Source: Clitoria ternatea
Lineage: Eukaryota > Streptophyta > Magnoliopsida > Fabales > Fabaceae
DNA: 64,000 nucleotides
Reading direction: 5' to 3'
Assembly: GCA_037962975.1 (NCBI GenBank)
Contig: CM075671.1
Location: 41,192,501 to 41,256,500 of the forward strand
Part shown: piece by piece, positions 47,083-57,479 of the stretch
Layout of the letters: each line of letters begins with the position of its first letter
Numbering within the stretch: the first letter of the stretch is position 1
Position numbers and translations under genes: made by a program
The notes under the pieces: generated by a model
What the model saw: only the letters and a program-made list of their open reading frames with translations
Database searches by the model: none
Told to the model about the DNA's origin: nothing

Positions 47083-48410
47083 GTTCTTCTATTATAGCAG
47101 AGTCTTGCATCGAGCTAATAAAGGTGGAGGATTGAGTTACATCAACCTTTGATGTAACTCTAACTTAATAAATTTTGAATCCTGTAGAGTTTGCCAGAAC
47201 CAACAGGGTTATCTTTAAGCACTGCTTTGTCAAAGTGAAGGTAAAGCCGAGGAAGGATCTTTTTTAGAAGAATTATGACTCTAGTAAGAAATTTTATACT
47301 GGTTGGAGTCACGAGCACTTCCTCCTAACCGATGTTTCATATATAGTTGATGGGAGTGAACTTTTATCGGCATTAGTAGAGGCGATCCATGCTTTGTAGG
47401 AGTTCTCATAACAAAATATCCTACAAAGTGCTACTGGGAGGTCGTCTCACCGGCATACATATTTAAGTAATTTTTTTACTTATTTTTTCTACTATTTTTC
47501 TATTATTTTTTAGAGGAGTTGTCCAAGCTCGATCCTTCAGAGAAGCTCTGGGTGATGAAGGCCACAAGGGAGGCTGGCGCCAACGAAAATAATGTGACGC
47601 TGAAACAATACACATGAAAGTTTCAGGCGAAGGTGGTCAGCATATTAGTTAATCATGTAGATACCATGGAGCTGAATTTGGATACCCAAAAGAAGCCCTC
47701 TAAGAAAAAAATCCCATCATTGGGATGGTAAAGGTACAACACAAAAAGATAAAAGGTAGAAGACCTCAAAGGAGGCGGGCATGGGTATAGCTAAGGGGTC
47801 TAAGCCCGTGACTCCAGGTGTTATGGTGGAAGATGATGTGGAGGAAGAACAAATATTTATTTACTCTCAACTATTGGGGTACCTGGAATAGCGAAGGGTT
47901 TGGGATTATTTAGTTTGACACCCCCTTCCGCCATCGGAGGGATCTTATTATGGAGTAGATGCAAGAGGCATCACGGGCTATGATGTGGCACATGGCGGAG
48001 GCGGCTAGTGTCATACGTTCTATTAACCATGCTTATGGCACCTAGGCCTAAGCAACAGAATATTTTGACAGGATGAACAGGGCCTTAGTTAAGAGGAATG
48101 TGGCTCGAGCCGAACTAAAGAAGAAGGAAGAGCTTCGGACCTAAGTTGAAGCCAAAATTAAAAGGTTGAAGGATGAAGTCAAGGACGCCAAGTTAAAGCA
48201 TGCAGTGACATTGAAGGCCCTGCAACAAGAAAAAGATCAAGCGTTGGCTGATAAGGCCTCATTTGAAAAAACTGCTAGCTTGGTACCGAAGCTTCAATCC
48301 AATATCAAGGTCATGAAGGAGCAGACCCAAGAGTGGAAGGAATGGGACGAGGCGATAACGACATTTGAAGTTATTGTTGACATCACCTTCAGTACTGTAA
48401 TCAGATAAGT
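47083..48410 (+). pseudogene. E2 antisense gene, rest of exon 1, intron and coiled-coil exon
   Basis: Continues the gene after solo LTR F. Near 47,310 it reads GWSHEHFLLTD, matching AWTHEHFLLTK of E1. The donor TTTAA/GTAATT at 47,462-47,472 and a T-rich stretch ending TTTTAG at 47,513 mirror the E1 intron, though only 47 bases remain. Beyond it, ENNVTLKQ parallels ENNVQPRR of E1. An open stretch at 48,166-48,408 is Lys/Glu/Ala-rich coiled coil (KALQQEKDQALADKASFEK), like the E1 C-terminal half. Several stops make it non-functional. Confidence 0.7.
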
Positions 48411-48985
48411 TCTTCATTGAAACTCGCTTGAGCAGCTTAACATAAATGTAATAGGTGTTTACTATGAATTTCATGGTAGACATCTATATGATATGAATTA
48501 AGGCCATTTTAAAGAACTAACAGGTGAGTCGTTCAACTTGCTTCATTTTCTTTCCTCTTAAAGCTTAGAGCCTAAGGTGGTGTCACTAGAGCCAAAAAGT
48601 TGACCTTTATTTCTTTTGCTTTCATTGTTTTATCCTTGTTCCAAATGGCTCTGGTTATTGAATTAGTTTATTTTTGTTCATTACTTTTGTAACTTGTCAT
48701 TCTTTTGAATTTCAAAGATCGATGTGTCTATTTTTATACTTTTTTCTGTAATTCAAGCATAGACCCATAATTTGAAGTCATGAAAAGTATGTTTTTAGAT
48801 TTATAATTACCTGGATGACGTAGTGAATGTATTTGTAGCACACTAACTGCTTAACCAAGATCGTTGTCGTTAGTGAAAACTGATACTCTTCCTCAGATCA
48901 GAGGATATCAAGGTCATCTCTGGTAAATTACTAGCATCAGATGTAGCGTCATTTGGTAGTTGATGTAGCATCGATATAGTCCATT
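48411..48985. other. E2 3'-UTR spacer, no gene seen
   Basis: Sequence between the end of the E2 antisense gene and its tandem repeats. No coding frame or repeat was recognised. It corresponds in position to the end of E1's antisense gene and the start of its array 1. Confidence 0.4.
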
Positions 48986-48989
48986 GAAT

Positions 48990-49460
48990 TTCGCTATCTT
49001 TAGGTTCAGTATGGTGCCTTTAGTATGTGACCTGTCCTTGCCGCTCATTGGGGGTAAGCAACTTGGATGTGGTTTTCATTGACCAGGGTGCCACTCTTAA
49101 GGTGAAGTTTTACTTGTGCCACTTGTTGGGTCCAAGTACGGTCTTGTAAGAGAGTCGATCCTCACCATTTTTTGGGTCAAGTAGCCAATCACCTATATCA
49201 GTTATTAGGGTGCCATTCGTCGGGGTCTAGTATGGCACCTCAAAAGAGATAACCGATCCTCACCACTTGTTAGGGCGTTTTCCTACTTACACCACTCGTC
49301 GGGGTCTGATATGGTCTTACAAGATAGTCAATCTTCACCACTCATTTGGACAAAGCAGCCAATCACCTATATTGGTGGTTGAGTTGTCACTCGTGAAGGT
49401 TCGGTATGGTACCTCATAAGAGATAATTGATCCTCATTATTCGTTGGGGCTATTTTCCAC
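48990..49460. repeat. E2 degenerate tandem repeats
   Basis: Repeating phrases GTCGGGGTCTAGTATGGCAC, CTCAAAAGAGATAACCGATC and CTCACCACTTGTTGGG recur at about 49,207 and 49,386 (a roughly 180-base period), with related shorter units between. The position, between antisense gene and gag remnant, matches the E1 repeat arrays, but the sequence is unrelated to them. Confidence 0.6.
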
Positions 49461-49639
49461 ATGTAGGCTCTACTGGTGAATGATGATGTTGTCCTAGAAA
49501 GTTTGAATATGAAAAAATTACATGAAATACAGGTTGGATTCATTAGCCTGAAAAAGTAATTATATTCATAATATAGAACAATATATACTCTACATTTTGT
49601 GGACCTTCCCTTTATTGATTAGGTGTGACCTCTAAAATG

Positions 49640-49905
49640 ATTATTCAATGATTTGAAAGACCTCCTACTACTCAATCGTAATGAATTTCTCCTGGCTCCT
49701 CCCACTATTATCATTGGGAGATTTGTCTCTCACTTTTATCATGGATTGTAGCTGACTTTAAGCCTTGATGAGTAGACATCGGGTTGTCTGACGTACTCAC
49801 GTTACAAGTGCGTGCCTAGGCTCTTGATGTGTCACATCTTGAACATGACTATCCGGGGTTGAGGATCGTCGTTGTGAAGCCTCTTTATTTGGGGGTATGG
49901 TAATG
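49640..49905 (-). pseudogene. E2 short gag N-terminus remnant (tentative)
   Basis: On the minus strand just downstream of the primer site, a stretch composed of Ser/Arg/Asp/Glu/Gln-rich codons (e.g. RDKSPNDNSGRSQEKF) resembles the low-complexity N-terminal region of E1 gag in composition and location. No conserved gag motif is present, so this is assigned by position. All of the capsid, protease, RT, RNase H and integrase should lie between here and 49,460 and are missing. Confidence 0.35.
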
Positions 49906-49921
49906 GGAATAACTTTAGTGG

Positions 49922-49939
49922 CTCCCATTAGGCGTGCCA
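49922..49939 (-). other. E2 primer binding site
   Basis: Minus strand TGGCACGCCTAATGGGAG one base inside the LTR edge at 49,941. The first nine bases are identical to the E1 primer site. Confidence 0.65.
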
Positions 49940-49940
49940 A

Positions 49941-50474
49941 TGAACTATCCAATATGAGGATAATACTTTTGGTGTCAGCATCTGTCTCTATTCTTTCTTA
50001 TATATTACACTGGTCCAGTGGAGATCTGGTATTATCTCTTCTAGTTTGAATTAAGAGTCTCTATGTCAGATCTCTGGTTATCACACCAATCTAACACGTT
50101 GAGGGGTGAAAGAGAATGTCACCTACAAGGACACTTCAATGCTCAAGTCAGCTCAAATACTAAATATAAAAACTCAAGCTTAAGTTAGTAAATGCAACGT
50201 ACCTTGGTGGGTCATAAATGAGGAGTATTTATAGAGTGTCATCATGAGAACGTCCTACGTGGCATGTGTTAGTATGGATTCCGTAAATCACGGGTAAAGC
50301 TGACATGCTTGCAAGTGTTGACACCTCCTACAGGTGAGAGACTAGTGTGCCCTCTACATTTCCTGAGATTTTCCTTGACTCTGGTCATGTGCAATGCCAG
50401 TCATCATGATGCAAGTGTAATGTTGACTCTGGTCAAGGAGATCTTTCATGGAGAGTGTACGAAGACACGGAACC
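49941..50474 (-). repeat. E2 right (5') LTR, truncated by E3
   Basis: Starts TGAACTATCC and follows the left LTR until GACACGGAACC. About 60 bases that should complete it are displaced by the E3 Copia insertion at 50,475 and would lie beyond the window. Minus-strand TATA box at the reverse of 50,226-50,234. Confidence 0.8.
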
Positions 50475-51029
50475 TATTACCAAGTGGCCTTAATACTCAA
50501 GAAGGGGTGAATTGAGTAGTTTAAAAAATGTTTAGAATACACTTGAAAATAGTTCTTTTATACGTAAAGGTACTTAATGAGCAAAATTAAATCGTAGAGC
50601 GGAAATATAATACTCAGCCAGACCAATTCAATAGAGTATAATTAAATAAAGACAACAATTAAAATAAGATTAAGGAAAGAAGAAATGCAAACTGATATAC
50701 TGGTTCCACCACTATCACTATGGTGTATGTCTAGTCCCCAAGCAATTACAGTTTCACAATGTCTAACACTTGAAACTTAATCCTCACATAGTTTGGGTAA
50801 CCTACCCAATCTCTCAATATCACTTAGGTTCAACCAACCCAACTCTTTGGAAACAAGGATTTCAATGACTATAACCTCCCAAAGGTGAATGAACAACTTG
50901 AAGGCTCAAAAAAAGGATTCCTCACAATGGAATGGTAAGTCTAAGTATAGAACATTGATCCTTATTTATAGGGTCTTGGAGCTCGAAAATAAGGAAAGAG
51001 CTCACTAAGGTCTGTGCCATATTTTGGGA

Positions 51030-51280
51030 TTTGATATTCTCTTTCTGTGTTTCCCTTTTTAATGTTGATATCTGATACTCTCTTTTTATGTTTTCCTTTT
51101 TAACTTTGATATCTGATATTCTCTTTTTGTGTTTCCTTGTTTAACACTGATATCTGATATTCTCTTTCTATGTTTCCCTTTTTAACACTAATATCTGATA
51201 TTCTATTTCTACGTTTATCTTTTTAACCCTGATATCTGATATTCTTTTTCTGTGTTTCCCTTTTTAATGTCGATATCTAT
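51030..51280. repeat. 41-bp tandem array in E3 LTR, about six units
   Basis: The phrase GATATCTGATATTCTCTTTC (variants) starts at 51,067, 51,108, 51,149, 51,190 and 51,231, a constant 41-base period, with a partial unit at 51,272. Each unit continues TGTGTTTCCCTTTTTAAC. Confidence 0.9.
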
Positions 51281-51497
51281 CTAATTTACGCACCCTAATC
51301 GATTACATTAGTATCCTAATTAATTAGTTCTAAACTAATCAATTACACTTACTCAGCCGATTGATTACATAAATGTTTTTTCTTTTTCTTTTCTTTTTAA
51401 TAACTATAATCGATTATCCTTATTTTCCTAATCGATTAGAGAATTGATATATTCTTTTTCTTTAATTTTTGATATCTCTAATCGATTATGCCTTACA

Positions 51498-52806
51498 TGT
51501 TGGTGTATGCACTATGAGCTTTTATGTTTTTTCCATTTGTATTATTTTTCTACTTATCAATAAAATAAGTATTTCAGTTTAAAATTATTTTAAAACGTAT
51601 TTCTCCTTAGAGTAATAGGTCATATGAAAGTTATTCCTAAAATATCCCTTGTCAAGTATTTACGTGGGGACATATAAATACATTGAGACTAGTGTGTGAG
51701 TGTACTGATGACCTGGTCTCACAGATCATAGATATAGATGATATCAAGTCTTCACACGGGTACACATTAAGAGTAATGAGGTATTGTACAGACCCACCAT
51801 GAGAACGTTGCACGGATCGTTACATGAATGTCGTAAACGATTCTCAATGTGATAATGGTATATATAGTCCTTCGACCTGAAGTCACTACGAATCCCACAT
51901 GAGGAGTTTGTTGTTTTAATATAATCAAACGTCTTCTATAACAAGAGGACTATAAAGGTTATGATTAGGTAATGAACAAATTATGTAGAGGGATGTGAGT
52001 AATATAGATGGGATTTTTCTCTCTTATGTGACAGGATTGATATCTGTAGGCCACTTGATGGAGTGAGACTAAGGAAATGCATAGCCATGCTAGAAAGAAT
52101 AAATATTAGATATTTATTCGGATCAAGTCTACTCTAGTATCAAGTAAAATAAATTGGGTCGTACAAGGATGACATGACCATGCCTTGGACCCAATTAGGA
52201 TATCGTGACAAAAGAAACAAACATATAAAATAATGATCACTTATAGGTTATGTTGATATTAAATAATATTCGGACATAATGATACATTGTTAGATGCAAC
52301 TCTTATTTTATATTAATAATAAAATGATTTATTATTAATATGATTTAGTATTTTACCTATAGGGTCACACACATAAAGTAAGCCCATCAAAAAATGTTTT
52401 GTTTTATTTTAGTTGGACTAAAATAAAGCTATTGGGCCTAACTCATTCAGAATAAGTAAGGAGTCCACTCTTTAAAGAGAACAAATTAGGTCAAATCTAA
52501 GCCTATAAATAGAGCATAAGATGCTCATAGGCGGTTCACCTAAAAGAGACACAAATATGTAAAAGTTATAAGAGCTACACGCTGTCAAACTAGTAGTTGG
52601 CAGGTGTAGCAATTCTGGTGGGAGTGCTTGTGTGGACTCCTAAAGGGCAAGACTAAAATTGCTTCGGTTTTTTTTACAAGAGGTAATCCTAAAACATAAA
52701 TTTTATTTTATTTTTGTTTATCTTATACTTTGAAACATGGCGCTTTGTAAATCCTATGAGAATCCATGTTTTTTCCACTGCGAATACCAAAAGGGATTCC
52801 CTAACA
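51498..52806 (+). mobile_element. Solo LTR I, Copia-like, 1,309 bp
   Basis: Starts TGTTGGTGTATGC and ends GATTCCCTAACA, with a perfect 5-bp duplication TTACA at 51,493-51,497 and 52,807-52,811. A + strand TATA box (CTATAAATAG) lies near 52,505, followed by TTCACC-type leader text, so the LTR reads +. The TGTTGG...CTAACA ends are typical of plant Copia LTRs. No coding sequence. Confidence 0.85.
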
Positions 52807-52997
52807 TTACATGCTAATCAATTATCGCATGGCTAATTTCAGTTCTTAGCATTTATATATGATAACGACCTTGTATAATTTTCATTCTTTTGCCTATAGA
52901 TCCTATACATGTAATTCTAACAAGATAACTTCATTTGATCTTGATTTCTTCAATAAGATCGTCATTATCAAAACCTATCAAAACATATACAAACACA

Positions 52998-53188
52998 TTC
53001 TCCCCCTTTCTGATGATGACAATTACATGTTCATCTCATGGAGGTGTTAGATATATGACAATTACATGTTCATCGTATATACATGATTTTTCTCCCCTTT
53101 AATGTTGTAATCGTAGCACAAAGAAACCAATCAATCAATCATATCATCATAATCATATCTCATAACACATGATCATATTCTCCCCCTT
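52998..53188 (-). other. E3 multiple polypurine tracts
   Basis: On the minus strand three purine tracts occur: AGAAAGGGGGAGAA (52,998-53,011, adjacent to the LTR), ATTAAAGGGGAGAAAAA (near 53,083-53,100) and GAAGGGGGAGAAT (near 53,174-53,186). Repeated PPT copies are a feature described for Sireviruses. Confidence 0.6.
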
Positions 53189-53764
53189 CGGTATCATAAA
53201 AAATCATAATCATATATCAAGCATAAAAGAGAGTCATAACATAATCCATAAAATTGTCAAAACATAGTAATAAATGTCTAACATCAAATAAATTAAAAAT
53301 AACTAAGCATCCGGTGGAGGGAAGCGCATGTTAGCAAATTGTTGTACAAGATCAGAAAATGATAACTTTAATCGATTATTGCAAACAGATAATTGATTAT
53401 GAATCAAGTCAGAGAGGTCTTAATCAATTATGAGATAGATTAATCAATTAGAAAGCAACTCAAAAATTCAAATTGATTACAAGAGATATTTAATCGATTA
53501 CAAGAGAAACAAAATGCCTTGAATCGATTATGATAAAGGGCTAATCGATTATGATGGAAATAGAATGCTTTGAATCGATTATCATAAATAGCTAATAGAT
53601 TATGATGGAAATAGAATGCTTTGAATCAATTATGATAAATAGATAATCAATTATGATGGAAACAGAATGCGCTGAATTGATTAGGGAGCAGAGCTAATCG
53701 ATTATGAAAGGCAAAATACGAAATATTTCATATAAATCTTGTTATCAAACATACAAACATTATT
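53189..53764. repeat. E3 3'-UTR with TAATCGATTA-like array
   Basis: From 53,360 to 53,705 about a dozen copies of (T)AATCGATTA or one-base variants (AATCAATTA, AATTGATTA) occur every 20-35 bases, partly as repeated units reading GGAAATAGAATGCTTTGAAT. No open frame; there is no env-like gene here. Confidence 0.8.
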
Positions 53765-54055
53765 TTAACTAACACAAGATGCATCCAATATGCCTAGTTC
53801 TCTTCTAATACTTATGAATGAATCCTTAGGCAACGATTTAGTGAATATATCAACCAATTGCTTAGATGTTTCCACATATTCAAGTACACAATCATCTTTT
53901 AAAACATGATCTCGTATAAAATGATGTCTAATTTCAATATATTTAGTCATGGAATGCATAACAGGATTTTTTGAAATATTTATTGGACTTGTATTATCCC
54001 ATTTAATAGGGATATTATCTAATTTAACACCAAAATCTAAGAATTGTTGTTTCAT
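53765..54055 (-). pseudogene. E3 pol, RNase H end
   Basis: Ends the Copia polyprotein: KNPVMHSMTKYIEIRHHFI, then RDHVLKDDCVLEYV and KQLVDIFTKSLP, a hallmark sequence of Copia RNase H C-terminus (ADIFTKPL consensus). The segment begins at a Met by chance; it is a continuation of the frame at higher coordinates. RNase H removes the RNA strand during cDNA synthesis. Confidence 0.85.
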
Positions 54056-54127
54056 CCACAGAATTTGTACACAACAACTACCAACAACGACATATTTAGC
54101 CTCTATTGTTGATAACGCTACGCTTAC

Positions 54128-54523
54128 TTATTTCTTGATATGCCAAGAAACAAGGGAATTTCTAAGCAAGTGGCAAGTACCATTTGTGTTTTTCCTATCA
54201 AGCTTACACCCTATGAAATCAGAATCAAAAAATCCAATAAGGGTGCAGTTAGCCCTTTTAGGATACCATAACCCTACATTTTGGGTTTCGTTTAAATATT
54301 CCAGTATACTTTTAATAGTAGTTAAATAAGATTCTTTGGGACATGCTTGAATTCTAACACACATAAAAACAACAAACATGATATCTGAGCGACTAGCAGT
54401 TAAATACAATAAAGATCCCAACATGCCTCTATATTTGGTTATTTTTATGTTCTTACTTTTCTCATCTTTATCTAAATAGCAAGATGTGCTCATGGGAGTT
54501 GCACTTTCATTTGCTTTATCCAT
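54128..54523 (-). pseudogene. E3 pol, RT thumb and connection
   Basis: Contains ATPMSTSCYLDKDEKS, KYRGMLGSLLYLTASRSDIMF and SILEYLNETQNVGLWYPK, then LIGFFDSDFIGCKLDRK (the Asp of the RNase H start, usually YSDADWAG). These are standard Copia blocks. Open for 131 residues and then shifted relative to the preceding and following parts. Confidence 0.85.
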
Positions 54524-54639
54524 GCCGAACTTCTTTAGAAGTTCTTTGCAATACTTGGTTTAGCTTATGAAAGTTCCTTCGCTTGATTGCTTAATTTGAA
54601 ATCCAAGGAAGAATGTGAGCTTTCCCATCATTGACATTT

Positions 54640-55349
54640 CAAACTAAATCTGCATAATCTTATTAAATTCCTTGCACAAGATCTCATTAGTAGCACCAAA
54701 TATGATATCATCTCCACATACTTGTACCAATAGGATGTCAAGCTTTTTAGGCTTAATAAATAGTGTAGTATCAACCTTTCCTCTTTCAAAATTATTTTCT
54801 AAAAGAAATTTACTAAGTCTTTCATACCAGGCTATAGGAGTTTGTTTTAAACCATATATAAGGCTTTCTTAAGTTTAAAAACATGTTCAGGAAAATAATG
54901 ATCTTTAAAACTAGAAGGTTGATCTACATATACTTCCTCTTGAATATATAACAATTTAAAAAATGCGCTTTTGACATCTATTTGATAAAGTTTAAAATTC
55001 ATGCAACAAGCAAAAGCAAGCAATAATTTAATAGCTTCTAGCCTAGTAACAAGAGCATAAGTTTCTTCATAATTTATCCCTTCTTCTTGATTATATCCTT
55101 TAGCTACTAGCCTAACTTTATTTCTAGTGATTATTCTAGATTCATCTAGCTTATTTTTAAATACCCATTTACTTCCTATTATTTGATGATTATTGGGTCT
55201 TAACACCAAGTCTCATACTTGATTTCTTTTAAATTGATTTAATTCTTCTTGCATAGCTATCATCTAATTTTCATTAATTATAGCCTCATCAATAGTTTTA
55301 GGTTTAATTTTAGAGACAAAACCTAAATGATTACATGCATTCCTAAGGG
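54640..55349 (-). pseudogene. E3 pol, RT palm, cut by solo LTR G
   Basis: 55,209-54,847 is open: GSKWVFKNKLDESRIITRNK, RLVAKGYNQEEGINYEETYA and LYQIDVKSAF, the first catalytic Asp region of Copia RT. The second catalytic box, near 54,703-54,720, reads CGDDIIFGATN where YVDD is expected. Upstream (up to 55,349) the frame has NACNHLGFVSKI, the linker, before the G insertion at 55,350-55,354. Confidence 0.85.
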
Positions 55350-55534
55350 AGTTATGTGACGCCCCTAAAATTTGGGGGGTAAGTTTTTCGCGATCCAAAA
55401 TTTATTTGTATGTAGGGTGAACATGACATTGAAAATATTAAGACACTTCCCCGGATCTTACAATAACCTATCTCATATATGAAGATATGAGAAGGTATCA
55501 GAGTACACAAGATATATTCATGTGCAAATCACAG

Positions 55535-55965
55535 GCCCTAATCGATTACGGGGCACGAATTAATCGATTACATTACCGTAATTGATTACAGAGCAAGGCG
55601 TAATCGATTATAGAGCTTCTGAAATGGTACATTGAATCAGAGTTTTACCTAATCGATTACAGCATTCAGTATAATCGATTACATTGTCCCTGTTGGGTCC
55701 GTAATCGATTATAAAGTTAATCCTAATCGATTACCAAGTTCCTAGAGTCTATGCTAATCGATTAGAGAGTTGGGAGTAATCGATTACAGAGCTCCTGGAA
55801 TTTATGTATTGCATCAGACGTCCCGCCTAATCGATTACAGGGGTTATTCTAATCGATTACAGGACTTCGGATAGTTCATAATCGATTACAGAACTCAGTG
55901 TAATTGATTACCTTAAAAATAGAGGCCCTGTAATTGATTAGGTCAGTGGATCTAATCGATTACAC
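55535..55965. repeat. Array of palindrome TAATCGATTA in solo LTR G
   Basis: Sixteen copies in about 430 bases, mostly TAATCGATTAC with a few TAATTGATTA variants, spaced 20-45 bases apart and often followed by AGAG or CAGAG. Spacers between them are not repeated, so it is an array of a motif, not a conventional tandem repeat. Confidence 0.9.
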
Positions 55966-57090
55966 TCTGCCTTTATGCAGAAATTATGCAGATTTTATAT
56001 GAAGAATGAACTTCTCACATACCTAAACCTATGCAAATGATATTAGAATGCTACAAAACTTTAACACAAGTTATAATATATCCTTTGTGATGCGTGGCCA
56101 TTGGCCGTACTCAAAAATTCCTAGAAAAGAGGAATTTATGCACATGAACGCATTTAGCTCATTTCAAGGCATTTAGAGCAACATAAGGGTCCATTCTTGG
56201 TATAATCAACCCATTCCAATTTACACAAGTCACAAATCATACATTTGAGCTATTGGAATCATTATCTATAATTTATAGTCCTTAAAACTCATTTTCACCC
56301 ATTAGGTTCTCTAATCATGCATGTAAATCATTTGAATTTCAACTTATTCAAGCTTATCATAATGCATGCTCTATAAAACACAAAATCTAGGTAAACCTCC
56401 ATGCATTAATCAATTCTATCAACATATCACATGATCCCATTATCCAACCATTGTCAAGGTCACCAATTAAAATGAGCCATACAATACAAGGGTCTCATTT
56501 TCCTACATGACCTTCCAAAATCACCATTATCTATTCATCATTCATACAAGTATCTATACCAATTCAAGGCTATACAAATATGTAAAATACCATATACATT
56601 ACAAACATTCCATTCAAACCATAAAATTAAAATGATGTCGGCCAAGGCATTTCATTAAGCAAATAGGCTTCCTTCACACCTCTTCTCCATACAAAAGCTC
56701 CATGTGTAGCCCTACAATACAAGAGCTAAAAAGATATACCACATGGAGAGTGAGTATACTTTCTCAATGATGAAAATCTACAATTGTGATAATATATACA
56801 TGAATGCAATATAAACATTCCTCCATAAGAAAATTTGATCAAAACCAAATCAACATTCATCAAATTCACTGGACACATATATCCATTTAGACTCATAAGG
56901 ACACATCAAGGATTTACCCATTCACAATTGGTATTAAAAGGAATTCCATCTACTCTTCACACAATCTCCTCAACAGAATATCACTCTATGCCATGCTCTT
57001 ATGGCTAATGCACATGCTAGTGTTTAGAATGGATATGCACGGATCTGATTTTTAATCCAATAGTGATCTCAATCACTTAAATTAATATCA

Positions 57091-57411
57091 TCACTCCGGG
57101 ATATACCCTTCGTGGCACCCCATAAGGTGATATATTCATCAACATCATAACATCATCATCACTCCGGGATATACCCTTCGTGGCACCCCACAAGGTGATA
57201 TATTCATCAACATCATAACATCATCATCACTCCGGGATATACCCTTCTTGGCACCCCGTAAGGTGATATATTCATCAACATCATAACATCATCATCACTC
57301 CGGGATATACCCTTCGTGGCACCCCGCTAGGTGATATATTCATCAACATCATAACATCATCATCACTCCGGGATATACCCTTCGTGGCACCCCGCAAGGT
57401 GATATATTCAT
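57091..57411. repeat. 68-bp tandem array in solo LTR G, five units
   Basis: TCACTCCGGGATATACCCTT begins at 57,091, 57,159, 57,227, 57,295 and 57,363; each unit continues with CGTGGCACCCC, AAGGTGATATATTCATCA and ACATCATAACATCATCA. Units are nearly identical; the last is partial. Confidence 0.95.
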
Positions 57412-57438
57412 TTTATAAATGCACTTATGCATGCCATG

Positions 57439-57441
<3 letters not shown>

Positions 57442-57476
<35 letters not shown>
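57442..57476. repeat. (TA)n microsatellite
   Basis: A TA run of about 17 repeats in solo LTR G. Confidence 0.9.

Positions 57477-57479
<3 letters not shown>

Larger units (their letters stand above)
26413..50474 (-). mobile_element. E2: old Tat-like Ty3 element, gag-pol lost, nested insertions
   Basis: Bounded by related LTRs at 26,413-27,002 and 49,941-50,474. In minus orientation the order is 5' LTR, primer site, a short gag-like remnant, degenerate tandem repeats, an antisense gene read on +, a TATA box for it, then the 3' LTR. The order matches E1 except that nearly all gag-pol is missing. It is split by solo LTR D (which contains E1) at 27,559-43,387 and by solo LTR F at 43,988-47,077. 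Its right LTR is cut by the Copia element E3. E2's own length without insertions is about 5.1 kb. Confidence 0.75.
50475..52997 (-). repeat. E3 left (3') LTR with nested solo LTR I
   Basis: Starts TATTACCAAGTGGCC, where the right LTR has TGTTACCAAGTGGCC, and closes at ACAAACACA (52,997) before a purine tract. It holds a minus-strand TATA box (CTATAAATAAGG, reverse of 50,966-50,977), a 41-bp tandem array (51,030-51,280) and TAATCGATTA-like motifs (51,295-51,490). Minus solo LTR I, the LTR is about 1.2 kb. Confidence 0.8.

Noticed and set aside
53012..53764. Possible env-like ORF between E3 RNase H and the 3' LTR
   Set aside because: Some Sireviruses carry one there, but this interval is 750 bases of motif repeats and purine tracts with no open frame.
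57091..57411. Five regular repeats as a CRISPR-like array
   Set aside because: Units are contiguous 68-bp tandem repeats with no unique spacers, in a plant LTR.
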